Origin: Williamsia sp. DF01-3
Lineage (GTDB): Bacteria > Actinomycetota > Actinomycetes > Mycobacteriales > Mycobacteriaceae
Direction of reading: 5' to 3'
Assembly: GCF_023051145.1 (NCBI RefSeq)
Contig: NZ_JALKFS010000005.1
Coordinates: 4,171,733-4,235,732, forward strand
DNA length: 64,000 nucleotides
Position numbers and translations under genes: made by a program. The notes beneath the pieces were generated by a model. The model saw nothing but the letters and a program-made list of their open reading frames with translations, did no database searches and was not told where the DNA came from. Shown here piece by piece: positions 13,256 through 22,639 of this stretch (positions are counted from its first letter, which is position 1; every line of letters begins with the position of its first letter).

Positions 13256-14113
13256 ATGACGCAACCACCGCAAGGCCCCTACGGCTCGGGCGACAACCAG
13301 GGCGACCCTCGGTGGGGTTCCGGTCCGGGTGAACCGACCTGGGGCGGACAACCGGGACAGCAGCCGAATTGGGGCCAGCCCGGCGAACCCACCTGGGGCG
13401 GTCAGGCCGGACAACAGCCCGGCTGGGGACAACCCTCGACGCCCGGCGGCGGACAACCGCAGTACGAACCGACAAGCGAGTACCGCCCGGGTGAGTACAA
13501 CTCCGGCCAGTACGGCGGCTACCAGCAGCCTTACGGAACCACCCCGCCGCCACCGGGAGGCGGTCCCGGCGGGCCGGGTTACGGTCCCCCTTCCGGGCCG
13601 AAGCCGTCGAAGACGCCCTGGATCATCGGCATCGGAATCGCGGCCGCAGTGGTCATCGCCCTGGGCATTGTGCTGTTCCTTGTTCTCGGCGGCAACGACG
13701 ACGACTCCAAAGCCTCGCCGTCCAGTTCGACGGCCACCTCGGAATCCACCGGGTCGTCGGAAACCACCGACAGTTCGCAGACCTCGACCGCCGACGCCGA
13801 GGAGCAGATCGAGGCGGCCGTGCGCGAGTACACGACGGCGTTCACCGCACGCGACTGGGACGCGGCGATCGCGGTCACCTGTGGCGCCGAAGAGGCGACG
13901 ATCGAGGACATCCAGGCCAAGGACACCGCCACCGTCGGCATGAAGCTCAACTCGGTCACCGGTATCGATGTCACCGGGGACAGCGCGCAGGCAACCGTGT
14001 CACTGACCTTCGTCGACCCGGACAACCAATCCGACCTCGACACCAATCGCTATACCTTCGACATGGAGAACCGCTCCGGGGACTGGCTGATCTGCTCGAC
14101 CCGAGAAATCTGA
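13256..14113 (+). CDS. Gly/Pro/Gln-rich membrane-anchored protein, Rv0361/DUF4878-type
   Basis: A 285-residue protein. The N-terminal 120 residues are disordered and rich in G, Q, P, W and Y. They include two near-identical 18-residue repeats of the type GEPTWGGQxGQQPxWGQP, coded at about 13328-13435. A single membrane segment follows (WIIGIGIAAAVVIALGIVLF, about 122-141), then a Ser/Thr linker and a DUF4878-like domain with two cysteines (AVTCGAEE and LICSTREI). The start ATG 13256 has GGAGG 5 bases upstream. The domain is presumably outside the membrane; the function is unknown. A paralogue follows 21 bases downstream. Confidence 0.75.
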   Translation: MTQPPQGPYGSGDNQGDPRWGSGPGEPTWGGQPGQQPNWGQPGEPTWGGQAGQQPGWGQPSTPGGGQPQYEPTSEYRPGEYNSGQYGGYQQPYGTTPPPPGGGPGGPGYGPPSGPKPSKTPWIIGIGIAAAVVIALGIVLFLVLGGNDDDSKASPSSSTATSESTGSSETTDSSQTSTADAEEQIEAAVREYTTAFTARDWDAAIAVTCGAEEATIEDIQAKDTATVGMKLNSVTGIDVTGDSAQATVSLTFVDPDNQSDLDTNRYTFDMENRSGDWLICSTREI

Positions 14114-14134
14114 GCGGCCCTCGGGAAGGACTCC

Positions 14135-14962
14135 TTGACCCACCCACCACCGGGCTCGTCGCCCTGGCGTGACCCAGGTCCGTCGGAGCCCTACGGACGA
14201 CCCGGCAACCACGGTCAGCAACATCCCGGTCAAGGCGGCTCACAAAAGCCCGGCCCACCGAGCGGCCGGCATGCTGCCGGTAACGGACCAGGACAGAGCG
14301 GTCAATGGCAGGCACCGGGGCCGGGCCAGTGGGGGCGCGCACCCTCCGGTCAATGGAACCCGCCTCCGCCGCCGGCCCAGCCTTTCGGACAGCCGGCACC
14401 ATGGGGATCGCCTCCACCCCCACCTCCACCTCCACGAGGTTCACACACCGGACTGATCGTCGCCGGAGTCATCGGCGTGGTGGTCGTGCTGACCGTGGCG
14501 TTGGCCGCCGTCCTCTCGTTCAACGGCGGCAACAACAGCGACCCGTTCGCAGCACCGTCCTCATCCACCCAGGGCCCGGTCACCACCACCGGCCGACTGG
14601 ACGGTACGGCCGAGGAAAATGCCGTCCAGGCCGCTGCGGAAAAACGTGTTCAGCTCATCAACGATCAGGACGCGATCGGGCTCCACGACATGGCCTGCGC
14701 CGCGGACTCACGAACCGAGTCCGTGGCCGGGTATCAGCAGCTCTTCGACCGCAACGGGTCGATCACCGCCCGCATCGACATCCAGGACGTCACGGTCAGC
14801 GGCATCGTCGGCAAGATCGATGGCGTGATGACGATCGAGTCCGAGACAGGCGAGGTGCACTGGGCATTCCGGAACGAAGAGGATCAGTGGCGCTTCTGCC
14901 CCAGCCTGTCCGAGCGTTCCACCGCTGACGAACCAGAAGGCGGCGGGATCATCACCGGCTGA
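14135..14962 (+). CDS. Gly/Pro-rich membrane-anchored protein, paralogue of upstream gene
   Basis: A 275-residue protein with the same plan as its upstream neighbour: a disordered, proline- and glutamine-rich N-terminus with a polyproline run, one membrane segment (LIVAGVIGVVVVLTVALAAV, about residues 106-125), a Ser/Thr linker and a DUF4878-like domain with two cysteines (DMACAAD and WRFCPS). The TTG at 14135 is used because GGAAGGA lies just upstream. The short spacing to the previous gene suggests co-transcription. The function is unknown. Confidence 0.75.
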   Translation: MTHPPPGSSPWRDPGPSEPYGRPGNHGQQHPGQGGSQKPGPPSGRHAAGNGPGQSGQWQAPGPGQWGRAPSGQWNPPPPPAQPFGQPAPWGSPPPPPPPPRGSHTGLIVAGVIGVVVVLTVALAAVLSFNGGNNSDPFAAPSSSTQGPVTTTGRLDGTAEENAVQAAAEKRVQLINDQDAIGLHDMACAADSRTESVAGYQQLFDRNGSITARIDIQDVTVSGIVGKIDGVMTIESETGEVHWAFRNEEDQWRFCPSLSERSTADEPEGGGIITG

Positions 14963-14985
14963 TCGCCACCACAGCCCCGACAACA

Positions 14986-15037
14986 AAATGGTGGGCCCCG
15001 AGGCGGTCACCGAGTGATGCCCCTGGACCCACCATTT
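14986..15037. terminator. Convergent terminator between the membrane-protein gene and ahcY
   Basis: AAATGGTGGG (14986-14995) pairs perfectly with CCCACCATTT (15028-15037), with further pairing inside. It lies between two converging genes and has A/T runs on both outer sides, so it can serve both strands. Confidence 0.7.
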
Positions 15038-15068
15038 CGGTGGTGGTCGTTACCTGTTCAGATGTGGA

Positions 15069-16547
<1,479 letters not shown>

Positions 16548-16587
16548 TAACCACTCCTCAAGTCCAACTTGGATGATGGGTACCAGG

Positions 16588-17286
16588 CTAACGGGTGGAT
16601 GAACCGACTCGGCCCCCGGCTGCGGCATCCACCACCGGCCCAAAGATCTCGGCCAGATCGTCTGCGACGTCGCGGTCGGCCTCGGGAGGCATCGACACAT
16701 AGCTCAGCGCCATCCGGACGATGGCACGGGCGATCCTGACCGCCGCCGTCTCGTCCGCCTGGACCCAGCTCGTCTGTAACAGGCCCACGACCCTGGAGCT
16801 GGCCTGCGTGATCAACGGTCCAGCATCGGTGGTGATCAGCCGGAGCAGATCCGGTTTCGCCTGCCCGGTGAGCAACGACTGGATGAGTGGGTCGTCGGCC
16901 GCAGTCGCGAAGAAGTCCGAGAAACCCTCGGCCAAGGCGACTTTCGCCTCCCCCTCGTGCGCCAGGATCGCGGCTGACACCAGGTCCACGAGTTCGTCGG
17001 CCAACCGCAGCGCGTACGCCGAGGCAAGGCCCTGTCGCGAACGGAACTCGTTGTAGACGGTCTGCCTGCTGACCCCGGAGGCCGCCGCAACATCGGCCAT
17101 GGTGACCGCCGACCAGTCGCGGGTACGCAGGAGATCACGCATCCCGTCGAGAAGGCTGTCCCGCAACAGCTTCTTGCTCGCCTGCGCGAAGGGGGTCTGT
17201 GGCGGCGGGACCGAACCGACGTCCGTTGATGCTGTGCCCCGTGGTGCGTGGCGTGCCGACGCCGGCTCGACAGGGGGTTCAGACAT
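16588..17286 (-). CDS. TetR-family regulator of the alkane operon (AlkU/AlkX-like)
   Basis: A 232-residue TetR protein. The HTH lies at about residues 65-90 ([27 protein letters not shown]) and is followed by a helical ligand-binding domain. Homologues at the end of alkB-rubredoxin operons repress the operon and respond to fatty acids or alkanes; that role is inferred from position. ATG 17286 is used. A TTG at 17391 overlapping the rubredoxin stop would add 35 low-complexity residues and cannot be excluded. A candidate operator lies upstream of alkB. Confidence 0.85.
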   Translation of the reverse strand: MSEPPVEPASARHAPRGTASTDVGSVPPPQTPFAQASKKLLRDSLLDGMRDLLRTRDWSAVTMADVAAASGVSRQTVYNEFRSRQGLASAYALRLADELVDLVSAAILAHEGEAKVALAEGFSDFFATAADDPLIQSLLTGQAKPDLLRLITTDAGPLITQASSRVVGLLQTSWVQADETAAVRIARAIVRMALSYVSMPPEADRDVADDLAEIFGPVVDAAAGGRVGSSTR

Positions 17287-17387
17287 GCGGTCAGGATATC
17301 GGTCGGCGGCAGTGTGCCCGTCGGCCCGTGTGCGCGTGCCCGCGCGCACCGCGACACCGGGCCGCAACGGCACCACCGCATCGGTGG

Positions 17388-17567
17388 TCAAGACCGGGTT
17401 ACTTCCTCCATGTAGAAATCGGCCTTGGCGGCACCGCAGTCCGGGCAGCTCCAGTCATCCGGGATGTCGTCCCAGCGGGTTCCCGGCGCGATTCCGTCTT
17501 CGGGCCAACCCTTTTCCTCGTCGTACTCGAACCCGCATTGCATACAGACGTACAGCTTGTAGTTCAT
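17388..17567 (-). CDS. rubA: Rubredoxin (second of pair)
   Basis: A 59-residue rubredoxin starting [20 protein letters not shown]. The iron site is two CxxC pairs, CMQC near residue 8 and CPDC near residue 41, in the DDWxCPDCG context. It carries electrons to the AlkB hydroxylase. It lies 76 bases downstream of the first rubredoxin gene. Sequence type (Y-x-C-x-x-C-G-F/Y plus DDIPDDW) resembles the electron-donating AlkG2/RubA4 group, an inference. No rubredoxin reductase gene follows. Confidence 0.93.
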   Translation of the reverse strand: MNYKLYVCMQCGFEYDEEKGWPEDGIAPGTRWDDIPDDWSCPDCGAAKADFYMEEVTRS

Positions 17568-17643
17568 GGTGATGTCCTTCGTGGTGATGTCTTGGTGGTT
17601 ATGTCTTTGTGCGATGTCATCGGTGATGTTTCGGCCGCTGCGG

Positions 17644-17814
17644 TCAGCGCCCTGGAGCGGGTTCGAAGTCGACCTTCTCGCGGACCCCGCAATCGGGGCA
17701 CGGCCAGTCGTCCGGCACGTCGCTCCACGCTGTGCCCGGCCGGAAACCCTCGCGCGGCGCCCCGGCCGACTCGTCGTAGACGTAGTCGCAGACCGGGCAT
17801 CGGTATGCGCTCAT
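17644..17814 (-). CDS. rubA: Rubredoxin (first of pair)
   Basis: A 56-residue rubredoxin starting [15 protein letters not shown], with iron ligands CPVC (residues 6-9) and CPDC (39-42). Its ATG overlaps the true alkB stop (ATGA at 17811-17814), so it is translationally coupled to alkB. The alkB frameshift makes it look fused to AlkB in one reading frame, but the intact layout is two separate genes. It differs from the second rubredoxin by about half its residues; such pairs are usual in Gordonia and Rhodococcus alkane operons. Confidence 0.92.
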   Translation of the reverse strand: MSAYRCPVCDYVYDESAGAPREGFRPGTAWSDVPDDWPCPDCGVREKVDFEPAPGR

Positions 17815-19050
17815 CGCTGCTTGCTCCCAGCCGCTCGGGCGAGCACCTTCTCCCGTTTGCCGGGTACGACGTTGAGCTTGGTGAGGTCGCCGTCGTAGTG
17901 GTCGATCACCCTGTGGTCCATCACCTTGCGCCAGATCGGAGGGAAGTACGCCAGCGTGATCATGCTCGCGTAGCCGCTGGGCAGATTCGGGGCGTCGTCG
18001 AAGCTCCGCAGGATCCTGGTAACGCCTGGTCGGATTGGCGTGGTGGTCGCTGTGACGCTGCAGGTGATAGAGGAAGATGTTGGTGCAGATGTGGTCGGAG
18101 TTCCAGCTGTGCTCGGGTGCCGCGCGTACGTACCGGCCACTCGGGAGCTTCTGGCGCATCAGTCCGTAGTGCTCCAGGTAGTTGACCGTCTCGAGCAGGC
18201 TGAACCCGTACACCGCTTGGATCACCATGAACGGCAATATCTCCCAGCCGAAGATGATCGTCAGCGCACCCCAGAGCACCACTGACATCAGCCAGGCGTT
18301 GAGCACGTCGTTGCGGATGTTCCAGACAGAGTGCTCCAGGCGGTTCATCCGGGTGCGTTCGAGCTTCCACGCCGAGGCGAGCGAACCCCAGACGCTGCGT
18401 GGCAGGAACGCCCAGAAAGTCTCACCGAACTTGGCGCTGGCCGGATCCTCGGGCGTCGCGACACGGACGTGATGGCCCCGGTTGTGCTCGATGTAGAAGT
18501 GACCGTAGAACGTCTGCGCGAGAGTGATCTTCGAGAGCCAGCGTTCGAGCGAATCCTTCTTGTGACCCAGTTCGTGAGCGGTGTTGATGCCGATGCCACC
18601 CATGACACCGATCGACATCGCGACACCGATCTTGGAGATGATCCCCAGTCCGCCCTCGACACCCAGCCAGCTCAGATCGCTGGTTGTCCACAGGTAGCAG
18701 GCAAAGATCAGGCTCGCGAACTGAAACGGGATGTAGGCGTAGGTGCAATACCGGTAGTACTTGTCGTTCTCCAGTTGCTCCATCAGCTCTTCGGGAGGGT
18801 TCTGACCGTCCGGTCCGAAGAAGATGTCGAGGACGGGTAGCAGACCGTAGACGAGCAGAGGTCCGATCCACCACCACACCGGTGACACCGCGCTCCATCC
18901 GAGTGCGTTGAAGCCGGCGATCAGACCGACCGCGAGAAACAGTGCCGTCGGGGGGATCAGGCCGAGCAACCACAGGTACCGCTTGCGGTCTCGCCACTCG
19001 AGAGCCGGCGACACCCCCTGCCCACCCTGTGCCGTGAGATCGGTGCTCAT
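17811..19050 (-). CDS. alkB: Alkane 1-monooxygenase AlkB (single-base frameshift)
   Basis: Integral-membrane non-haem di-iron hydroxylase that oxidises n-alkanes to 1-alkanols. About six membrane helices and the histidine motifs are visible: NTAHELGHKKD, EHNRGHHVRVATPEDP, NYLEHYGL and LQRHSDHHANPTRRYQ. After RRYQ the frame is lost because one extra base lies in the GGATCC stretch at plus-strand 18011-18018. Removing one base gives 412 residues ending AGSKQR and a stop overlapping the rubredoxin start. ATG 19050 follows GAGGAGG. If real, the lesion removes the C-terminal 70 residues; a sequencing error is likelier, given the other indels in the window. Confidence 0.92.
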
Positions 19051-19087
19051 CAACTACCTCCTCGTCGAGTAGAACGTGATGAGTTTG

Positions 19088-19135
19088 ACAATAACCAGTG
19101 TCACGTCCGTTGTCTATACATACCGGGTTATTTGT
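19088..19135 (-). promoter_or_regulatory. Inverted repeat in the alkB upstream region (candidate regulator site)
   Basis: ACAATAACC (19088-19096) and GGTTATTTGT (19126-19135) form an imperfect inverted repeat 38-85 bases upstream of the alkB start, within the only AT-rich stretch between alkB and the permease terminator. It is a candidate operator for the TetR protein of the operon or part of the promoter. This is inference only. Confidence 0.35.
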
Positions 19136-19154
19136 AAAGCGCTCCAGTTCACAA

Positions 19155-19193
19155 AGAGCCCCGGTCGAGAGTTGGACTCTCGACCGGGGCTCT
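19155..19193 (-). terminator. Strong terminator of the permease gene
   Basis: A perfect 18-bp stem: AGAGCCCCGGTCGAGAGT (19155-19172) and its exact complement at 19176-19193, with a 3-base loop. On the minus strand it follows the permease stop (19208) and is followed by CTTTGT-like sequence. It isolates the alkB operon from the upstream gene. Confidence 0.85.
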
Positions 19194-19207
19194 GTGCGAG
19201 TCAGCCG

Positions 19208-20752
19208 TTACGGCCGATTCGGTCCCGCTCTCTTCGCTTCCGCGGCCAACGCCGCGTCGCCGACAGCGTCGTCTATCTCGCCACGCTGACGTTTGCCCAC
19301 CATGGAATGACGCTGGCTGTAGAGGAAGTAGACCGCTACGCCGATGACCATCCAGATCAGGAACCGGATCCACGTCAGCGCCGACAGGTTCAGCATCAGC
19401 CAGAGGCAGGCCACGATTGCCGCTATCGGCAGGATCGGCATCAACGGCACCTTGAAGCCTCGAGGCAGATCCGGGCGGGTGCGTCGGAGAACGATGACTC
19501 CGGCCGCGACCACAACAAAGGCGAACAGCGTGCCGACGTTGACCATCTCTTCGAGCTTCTCGATCGGGAAGAACGCCGCGACAACCGCGACCGCGACGCC
19601 CACGATGATCTGGATGCGGGCGGGTGTGCCGAACTTGCTCGTCTTCGACAACGAGCGCGGCAGGAGTCCGTCTCGGGCCATCGCGAACAACACCCGGGAC
19701 TGGCCCAGCATCAACACCATCACAACGGTTGTCAGTCCGGCCAGGGCACCGATCGAGATCGCCTTCTCTGCCCAGGTGACACCGTTCTGTCCGAACGCGT
19801 ACGCCAGGTTCTTCGGTTCGCCGTTACCCGCCGATGTGGCCAGTTCCTTGTAGCTCAACATGCCGGTCACCACGATCGTGACCAGGATGTACAGCACCGT
19901 CACGATGGCCAGGGAACCGAGGATGCCTCGCGGAACATCCTTCTTGGGATTCTTGGTCTCCTCGGCAGTTGTTGCCACCACGTCGAAGCCGATGAACGCG
20001 AAGAACACGATCGATGCCGCCGCCAACACGCCGTACCAGCCGTAGCTCGAGTCGCCACCACCGGTGATCAACGAAAAGAGCGTGGAGTCAACGGACTTGC
20101 CACCCGATTCCGATGGCTGCGACTCCGGGATGAACGGCTTGTAGTTGTCGGCCTTGATGTAGAAGAAGCCCACCACGATGACCAGCAGCACAACCGTCAC
20201 CTTGATGGCCGTGATCACTGCACTGAAGGTCGACGACAGTTTGGTGCCGAGCACCAGCAGGACGGTGATCACCGAGACGATCACCAAGGCACCCCAGTCG
20301 ACGGTGTGCCCGGCTATTTCCGTTGTGCCACCCGCGAATCCGAAGACCGTGCCGAGATAGCTCGACCACCCCTTCGACACCACTGCGGCGCCGACCGCGA
20401 ACTCGAGGATGAGGTCCCAGCCGAGGATCCAGGCCAGGAACTCACCGAAGGTGGCATACCCGAAGGTGTAGGCAGACCCGGCCACCGGAACCGTGGAGGC
20501 GAACTCGGCGTAACACAGGGCCGCCAATGCGCACGCCACTGCGGCCATCACAAATGACAGCGAGATCGCCGGTCCGGCCTTGTTACCCGCGGTGGACGCG
20601 GTGATCGTGAAGATGCCGGCACCGATGACGACCGATACACCGAAGACCGTGAGGTCCCACCAGGTCAAACTCTTCTTCAGCTGCGAACCGGGTTCTTCGG
20701 TGTCAGCCGTCGATTGCTCTACGGACTTTGTCCGTGTCAGCGGATTACCCAT
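19208..20752 (-). CDS. APC-family cationic amino acid transporter
   Basis: A 514-residue permease with 12-14 predicted membrane helices, starting after a polar N-terminus with SLTWWDLTVFGVSVVIGAGIFTI, the typical first helix of the CAT branch of the APC superfamily. Other family segments are AALCYAEFASTVPVAGSAY and FAFIGFDVVATTAEETKNP. It likely imports a basic amino acid with protons; substrate is not readable. Upstream of alkB it occupies the place of Rv3253c in M. tuberculosis. ATG 20752 is the only sensible start. Confidence 0.88.
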   Translation of the reverse strand: MGNPLTRTKSVEQSTADTEEPGSQLKKSLTWWDLTVFGVSVVIGAGIFTITASTAGNKAGPAISLSFVMAAVACALAALCYAEFASTVPVAGSAYTFGYATFGEFLAWILGWDLILEFAVGAAVVSKGWSSYLGTVFGFAGGTTEIAGHTVDWGALVIVSVITVLLVLGTKLSSTFSAVITAIKVTVVLLVIVVGFFYIKADNYKPFIPESQPSESGGKSVDSTLFSLITGGGDSSYGWYGVLAAASIVFFAFIGFDVVATTAEETKNPKKDVPRGILGSLAIVTVLYILVTIVVTGMLSYKELATSAGNGEPKNLAYAFGQNGVTWAEKAISIGALAGLTTVVMVLMLGQSRVLFAMARDGLLPRSLSKTSKFGTPARIQIIVGVAVAVVAAFFPIEKLEEMVNVGTLFAFVVVAAGVIVLRRTRPDLPRGFKVPLMPILPIAAIVACLWLMLNLSALTWIRFLIWMVIGVAVYFLYSQRHSMVGKRQRGEIDDAVGDAALAAEAKRAGPNRP

Positions 20753-21022
20753 GCAGGAACTCCCTCACTCGAACGCGGCGTGCCCCAGCGTGCAGCCTTT
20801 CTGCAAACTATCGGACGCAACCGGCGTAGATTGCCCAATCCGCCGCGATGCACACGAAGATTCTTACGGCAACGAAATTGGCGGCTCTGCGGCACCCGGT
20901 CGATCGGCGTGATCTGGCGGCGGTGGCACGGATCGCCGCACCTCTCAACCCACCTGCCAAACGCCGAAGCCCGCCGACTCAGGTGGCCGGCGGGTTTCGG
21001 GTTGTTCGAGGTGGTCCGACGA
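20753..21022. other. 270-bp intergenic region between permease and WXG100 genes
   Basis: Holds the permease promoter region and, at the far end, the terminator of the ESX-type operon. A 60-codon open frame on the plus strand (20848-21030) has no ribosome binding site or recognisable product and is not called. Confidence 0.4.
20964..21000 (-). terminator. Terminator of the ESX-type operon
   Basis: CCGAAGCCCGCCG (20964-20976) pairs with CGGCGGGTTTCGG (20988-21000) with one G-T pair and an 11-base loop. It is 22 bases after the last WXG100 gene on the minus strand and is followed by GTTTGG. Confidence 0.75.
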
Positions 21023-21313
21023 TCAGCTGAAGTAGCCGGCCGTCCGCTGGTCGGCAGCCTGCATGTTGCTCGATGCCTCGGTGACCTTCGACGACAGCGC
21101 GGTGAGCAGCGCGCGGGAGTCGGTGAAGCTGGTGTCCCACGACTGCTGCGCGGCACCGTAAGCCTGCGATGCCTGCTGTGACTGCCAGTTCTCGTGCAGC
21201 CGGGACACCTCGGACTTCAGGGTGGTGGCGAGGTGTTCGAGCTGGTTGAAGTTGCTGTTGAGCTGAGATGCCAGCTCTTCCATCCGCGGGTAGTTGTACT
21301 GGATGATGCTCAT
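21023..21313 (-). CDS. WXG100 (EsxA-like) secreted protein
   Basis: A 96-residue helical-hairpin protein of the WXG100 family exported by type VII secretion. It begins MSIIQYNYPRMEELASQLN; the turn motif reads ENWQSQ near residue 43 (W-x-S in place of WxG). The ATG at 21313 gives the exact family length; a longer open frame upstream is not supported. It is the last gene of the minus-strand cassette, 38 bases after its partner, as esxB-esxA pairs usually are. No C-terminal YxxxD/E export motif is evident in this partner. Confidence 0.88.
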   Translation of the reverse strand: MSIIQYNYPRMEELASQLNSNFNQLEHLATTLKSEVSRLHENWQSQQASQAYGAAQQSWDTSFTDSRALLTALSSKVTEASSNMQAADQRTAGYFS

Positions 21314-21351
21314 GGTTGGTCTGCTTTCTGACTCAGTGGAAGTGGGAGCGC

Positions 21352-21684
21352 TCAGAGCTTGAGCGCGGGTCCGGATCCGGCGACGTTGTTGAAGATGCCG
21401 GCGTTGTCCTGGTCGTCGGCGTCGTAGCCGTTGAAGCCGGTCGACAGCGACGTCTTGAGCGTGTCGAGAGCTGTCTTCAACTGTGTCGCCTCGTCCTTCC
21501 AAGCGGTCACCGCGCCCTGGAAGGCCCCACTCGCGTTGCCCTTCCACAGTGCAAGCGCCTCTTCGGCGTCTGCGGTGATGCGGGCCAGGACGGTGCCCAT
21601 GTCGTCGACGATGTCCCCCACCGATTTCGTCGAGGCCAACCCGGCCGCGACGTCGAGATCGAGACCGTTGGTTCCGGTGCTCAT
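21352..21684 (-). CDS. WXG100 (EsxB-like) secreted protein
   Basis: A 110-residue WXG100 protein. The turn motif LALWKGNASGAF near residue 47 fits the WxG consensus. The C-terminal tail FNGYDADDQDNAGIF contains Y-D-A-D-D, which fits the YxxxD/E type VII export signal carried by one partner of each pair. It is expected to form a heterodimer with the EsxA-like protein coded just downstream. Confidence 0.88.
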   Translation of the reverse strand: MSTGTNGLDLDVAAGLASTKSVGDIVDDMGTVLARITADAEEALALWKGNASGAFQGAVTAWKDEATQLKTALDTLKTSLSTGFNGYDADDQDNAGIFNNVAGSGPALKL

Positions 21685-21808
21685 GATGCTTCCCCTTTTG
21701 TGTGTGATTGCCGCGGAATCAGATGACGTCCGCGTGTACAGCGACTGACTCCCGTTCGTCGATTGGCATCGACGACCGGGATCTGCTCCCCCTCTCGATT
21801 TCCCCCGA

Positions 21809-22639
21809 TCACGGCATCCATCTGCCGGTCGGCAACGTCTCCATCAACAGGTCGGTTGCCTGCGCGATGCGGTGCGGTGTGCCCGCGGACAGCGTCGTCC
21901 AGATCCGGCCATCGGGCGCCATGGTCGGACTCGCCACGATCCGGCCACGGGCGGTGTCGTACACCGCGACCGCGCCTGACGTTCGTAGATTTTCGCTCGG
22001 GCCTGCCTCCCGCGCGATGATCTCGGCATGGCCGACACACGATTCGAATGCCGCCGCGTACCTGGCTGCGTCAGCGTGCGTCGCACCGACGGCGTACAGC
22101 GCATCCGCATAGTCGGCCGCCGTGGCCGCGCGATCGAGTCGTTCGCGGAGTTCGGCCGCGGGCGCGCTGATCGACTGCACGGCCGCCGCCGACATCGCAC
22201 CGAGTTCAGCGGCGATCAGCGGCCCGACCTCGCTCGCGTCGACCGTCCCGAGCATCCGGATGGTGAGTCCGTCCGGCCGTCGATGTGCCACAACATGTCT
22301 GTCGCCGCTCCGGGCGAGACACATACGCGCCGACATCTCGATGCCGTATCGCCGGAGTTCCACAACAGCCTCGGGGTTGGCAAGGACGGCCAGCGCGTCC
22401 GCCAGTGGCTTGGTCACGCCGGCTGTCGAACAGGCATCTCTGCTCATGATCCCGGCATCCAGCAGCGTTCGTGACGCGGAGGCATGCGCCGCGGCTCGCT
22501 CCACTGCGGTGTCGTGAATGGGCGTCACGTCGAGCACCGTCGGCCACGTCTGAATGTCGAGAACCCGTGCGAGATAGTCGATATCGCTGAGCGTCACGTG
22601 GTACTCCGGCGCGATGTCCTTGATCCACATCGTTGTCAT
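21809..22639 (-). CDS. EspG-like type VII secretion chaperone
   Basis: A 276-residue protein with the EspG plan: an N-terminal strand and helix (YLARVLDIQTWPTVL), a central alpha/beta fold, and a C-terminal segment TARGRIVASPTMAPDGRIWTTLSAGTPHRIAQATDLLMETLP typical of the ESX secretion-associated EspG family. EspG binds PE-PPE dimers in the cytosol and keeps them soluble for export. It directly follows the PE-like and PPE-like genes, and its ATG overlaps the PPE stop (22636-22639), which supports a dedicated chaperone role. Confidence 0.82.
   Translation of the reverse strand: MTTMWIKDIAPEYHVTLSDIDYLARVLDIQTWPTVLDVTPIHDTAVERAAAHASASRTLLDAGIMSRDACSTAGVTKPLADALAVLANPEAVVELRRYGIEMSARMCLARSGDRHVVAHRRPDGLTIRMLGTVDASEVGPLIAAELGAMSAAAVQSISAPAAELRERLDRAATAADYADALYAVGATHADAARYAAAFESCVGHAEIIAREAGPSENLRTSGAVAVYDTARGRIVASPTMAPDGRIWTTLSAGTPHRIAQATDLLMETLPTGRWMP

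Noticed and set aside
13328-13435. CRISPR-like repeat
   Set aside because: The two repeats are in frame and code for an 18-residue protein repeat within a low-complexity tail; there are no spacers.
17644-19053. Apparent 469-residue AlkB-rubredoxin fusion
   Set aside because: The middle segment is non-AlkB sequence created by a one-base insertion. The other frame contains the proper AlkB C-terminus and a stop that overlaps the rubredoxin ATG, so these are two genes.
20848-21030. Small plus-strand gene of 60 codons
   Set aside because: It has no ribosome binding site, overlaps the terminator of the ESX-type operon and resembles no known small protein.
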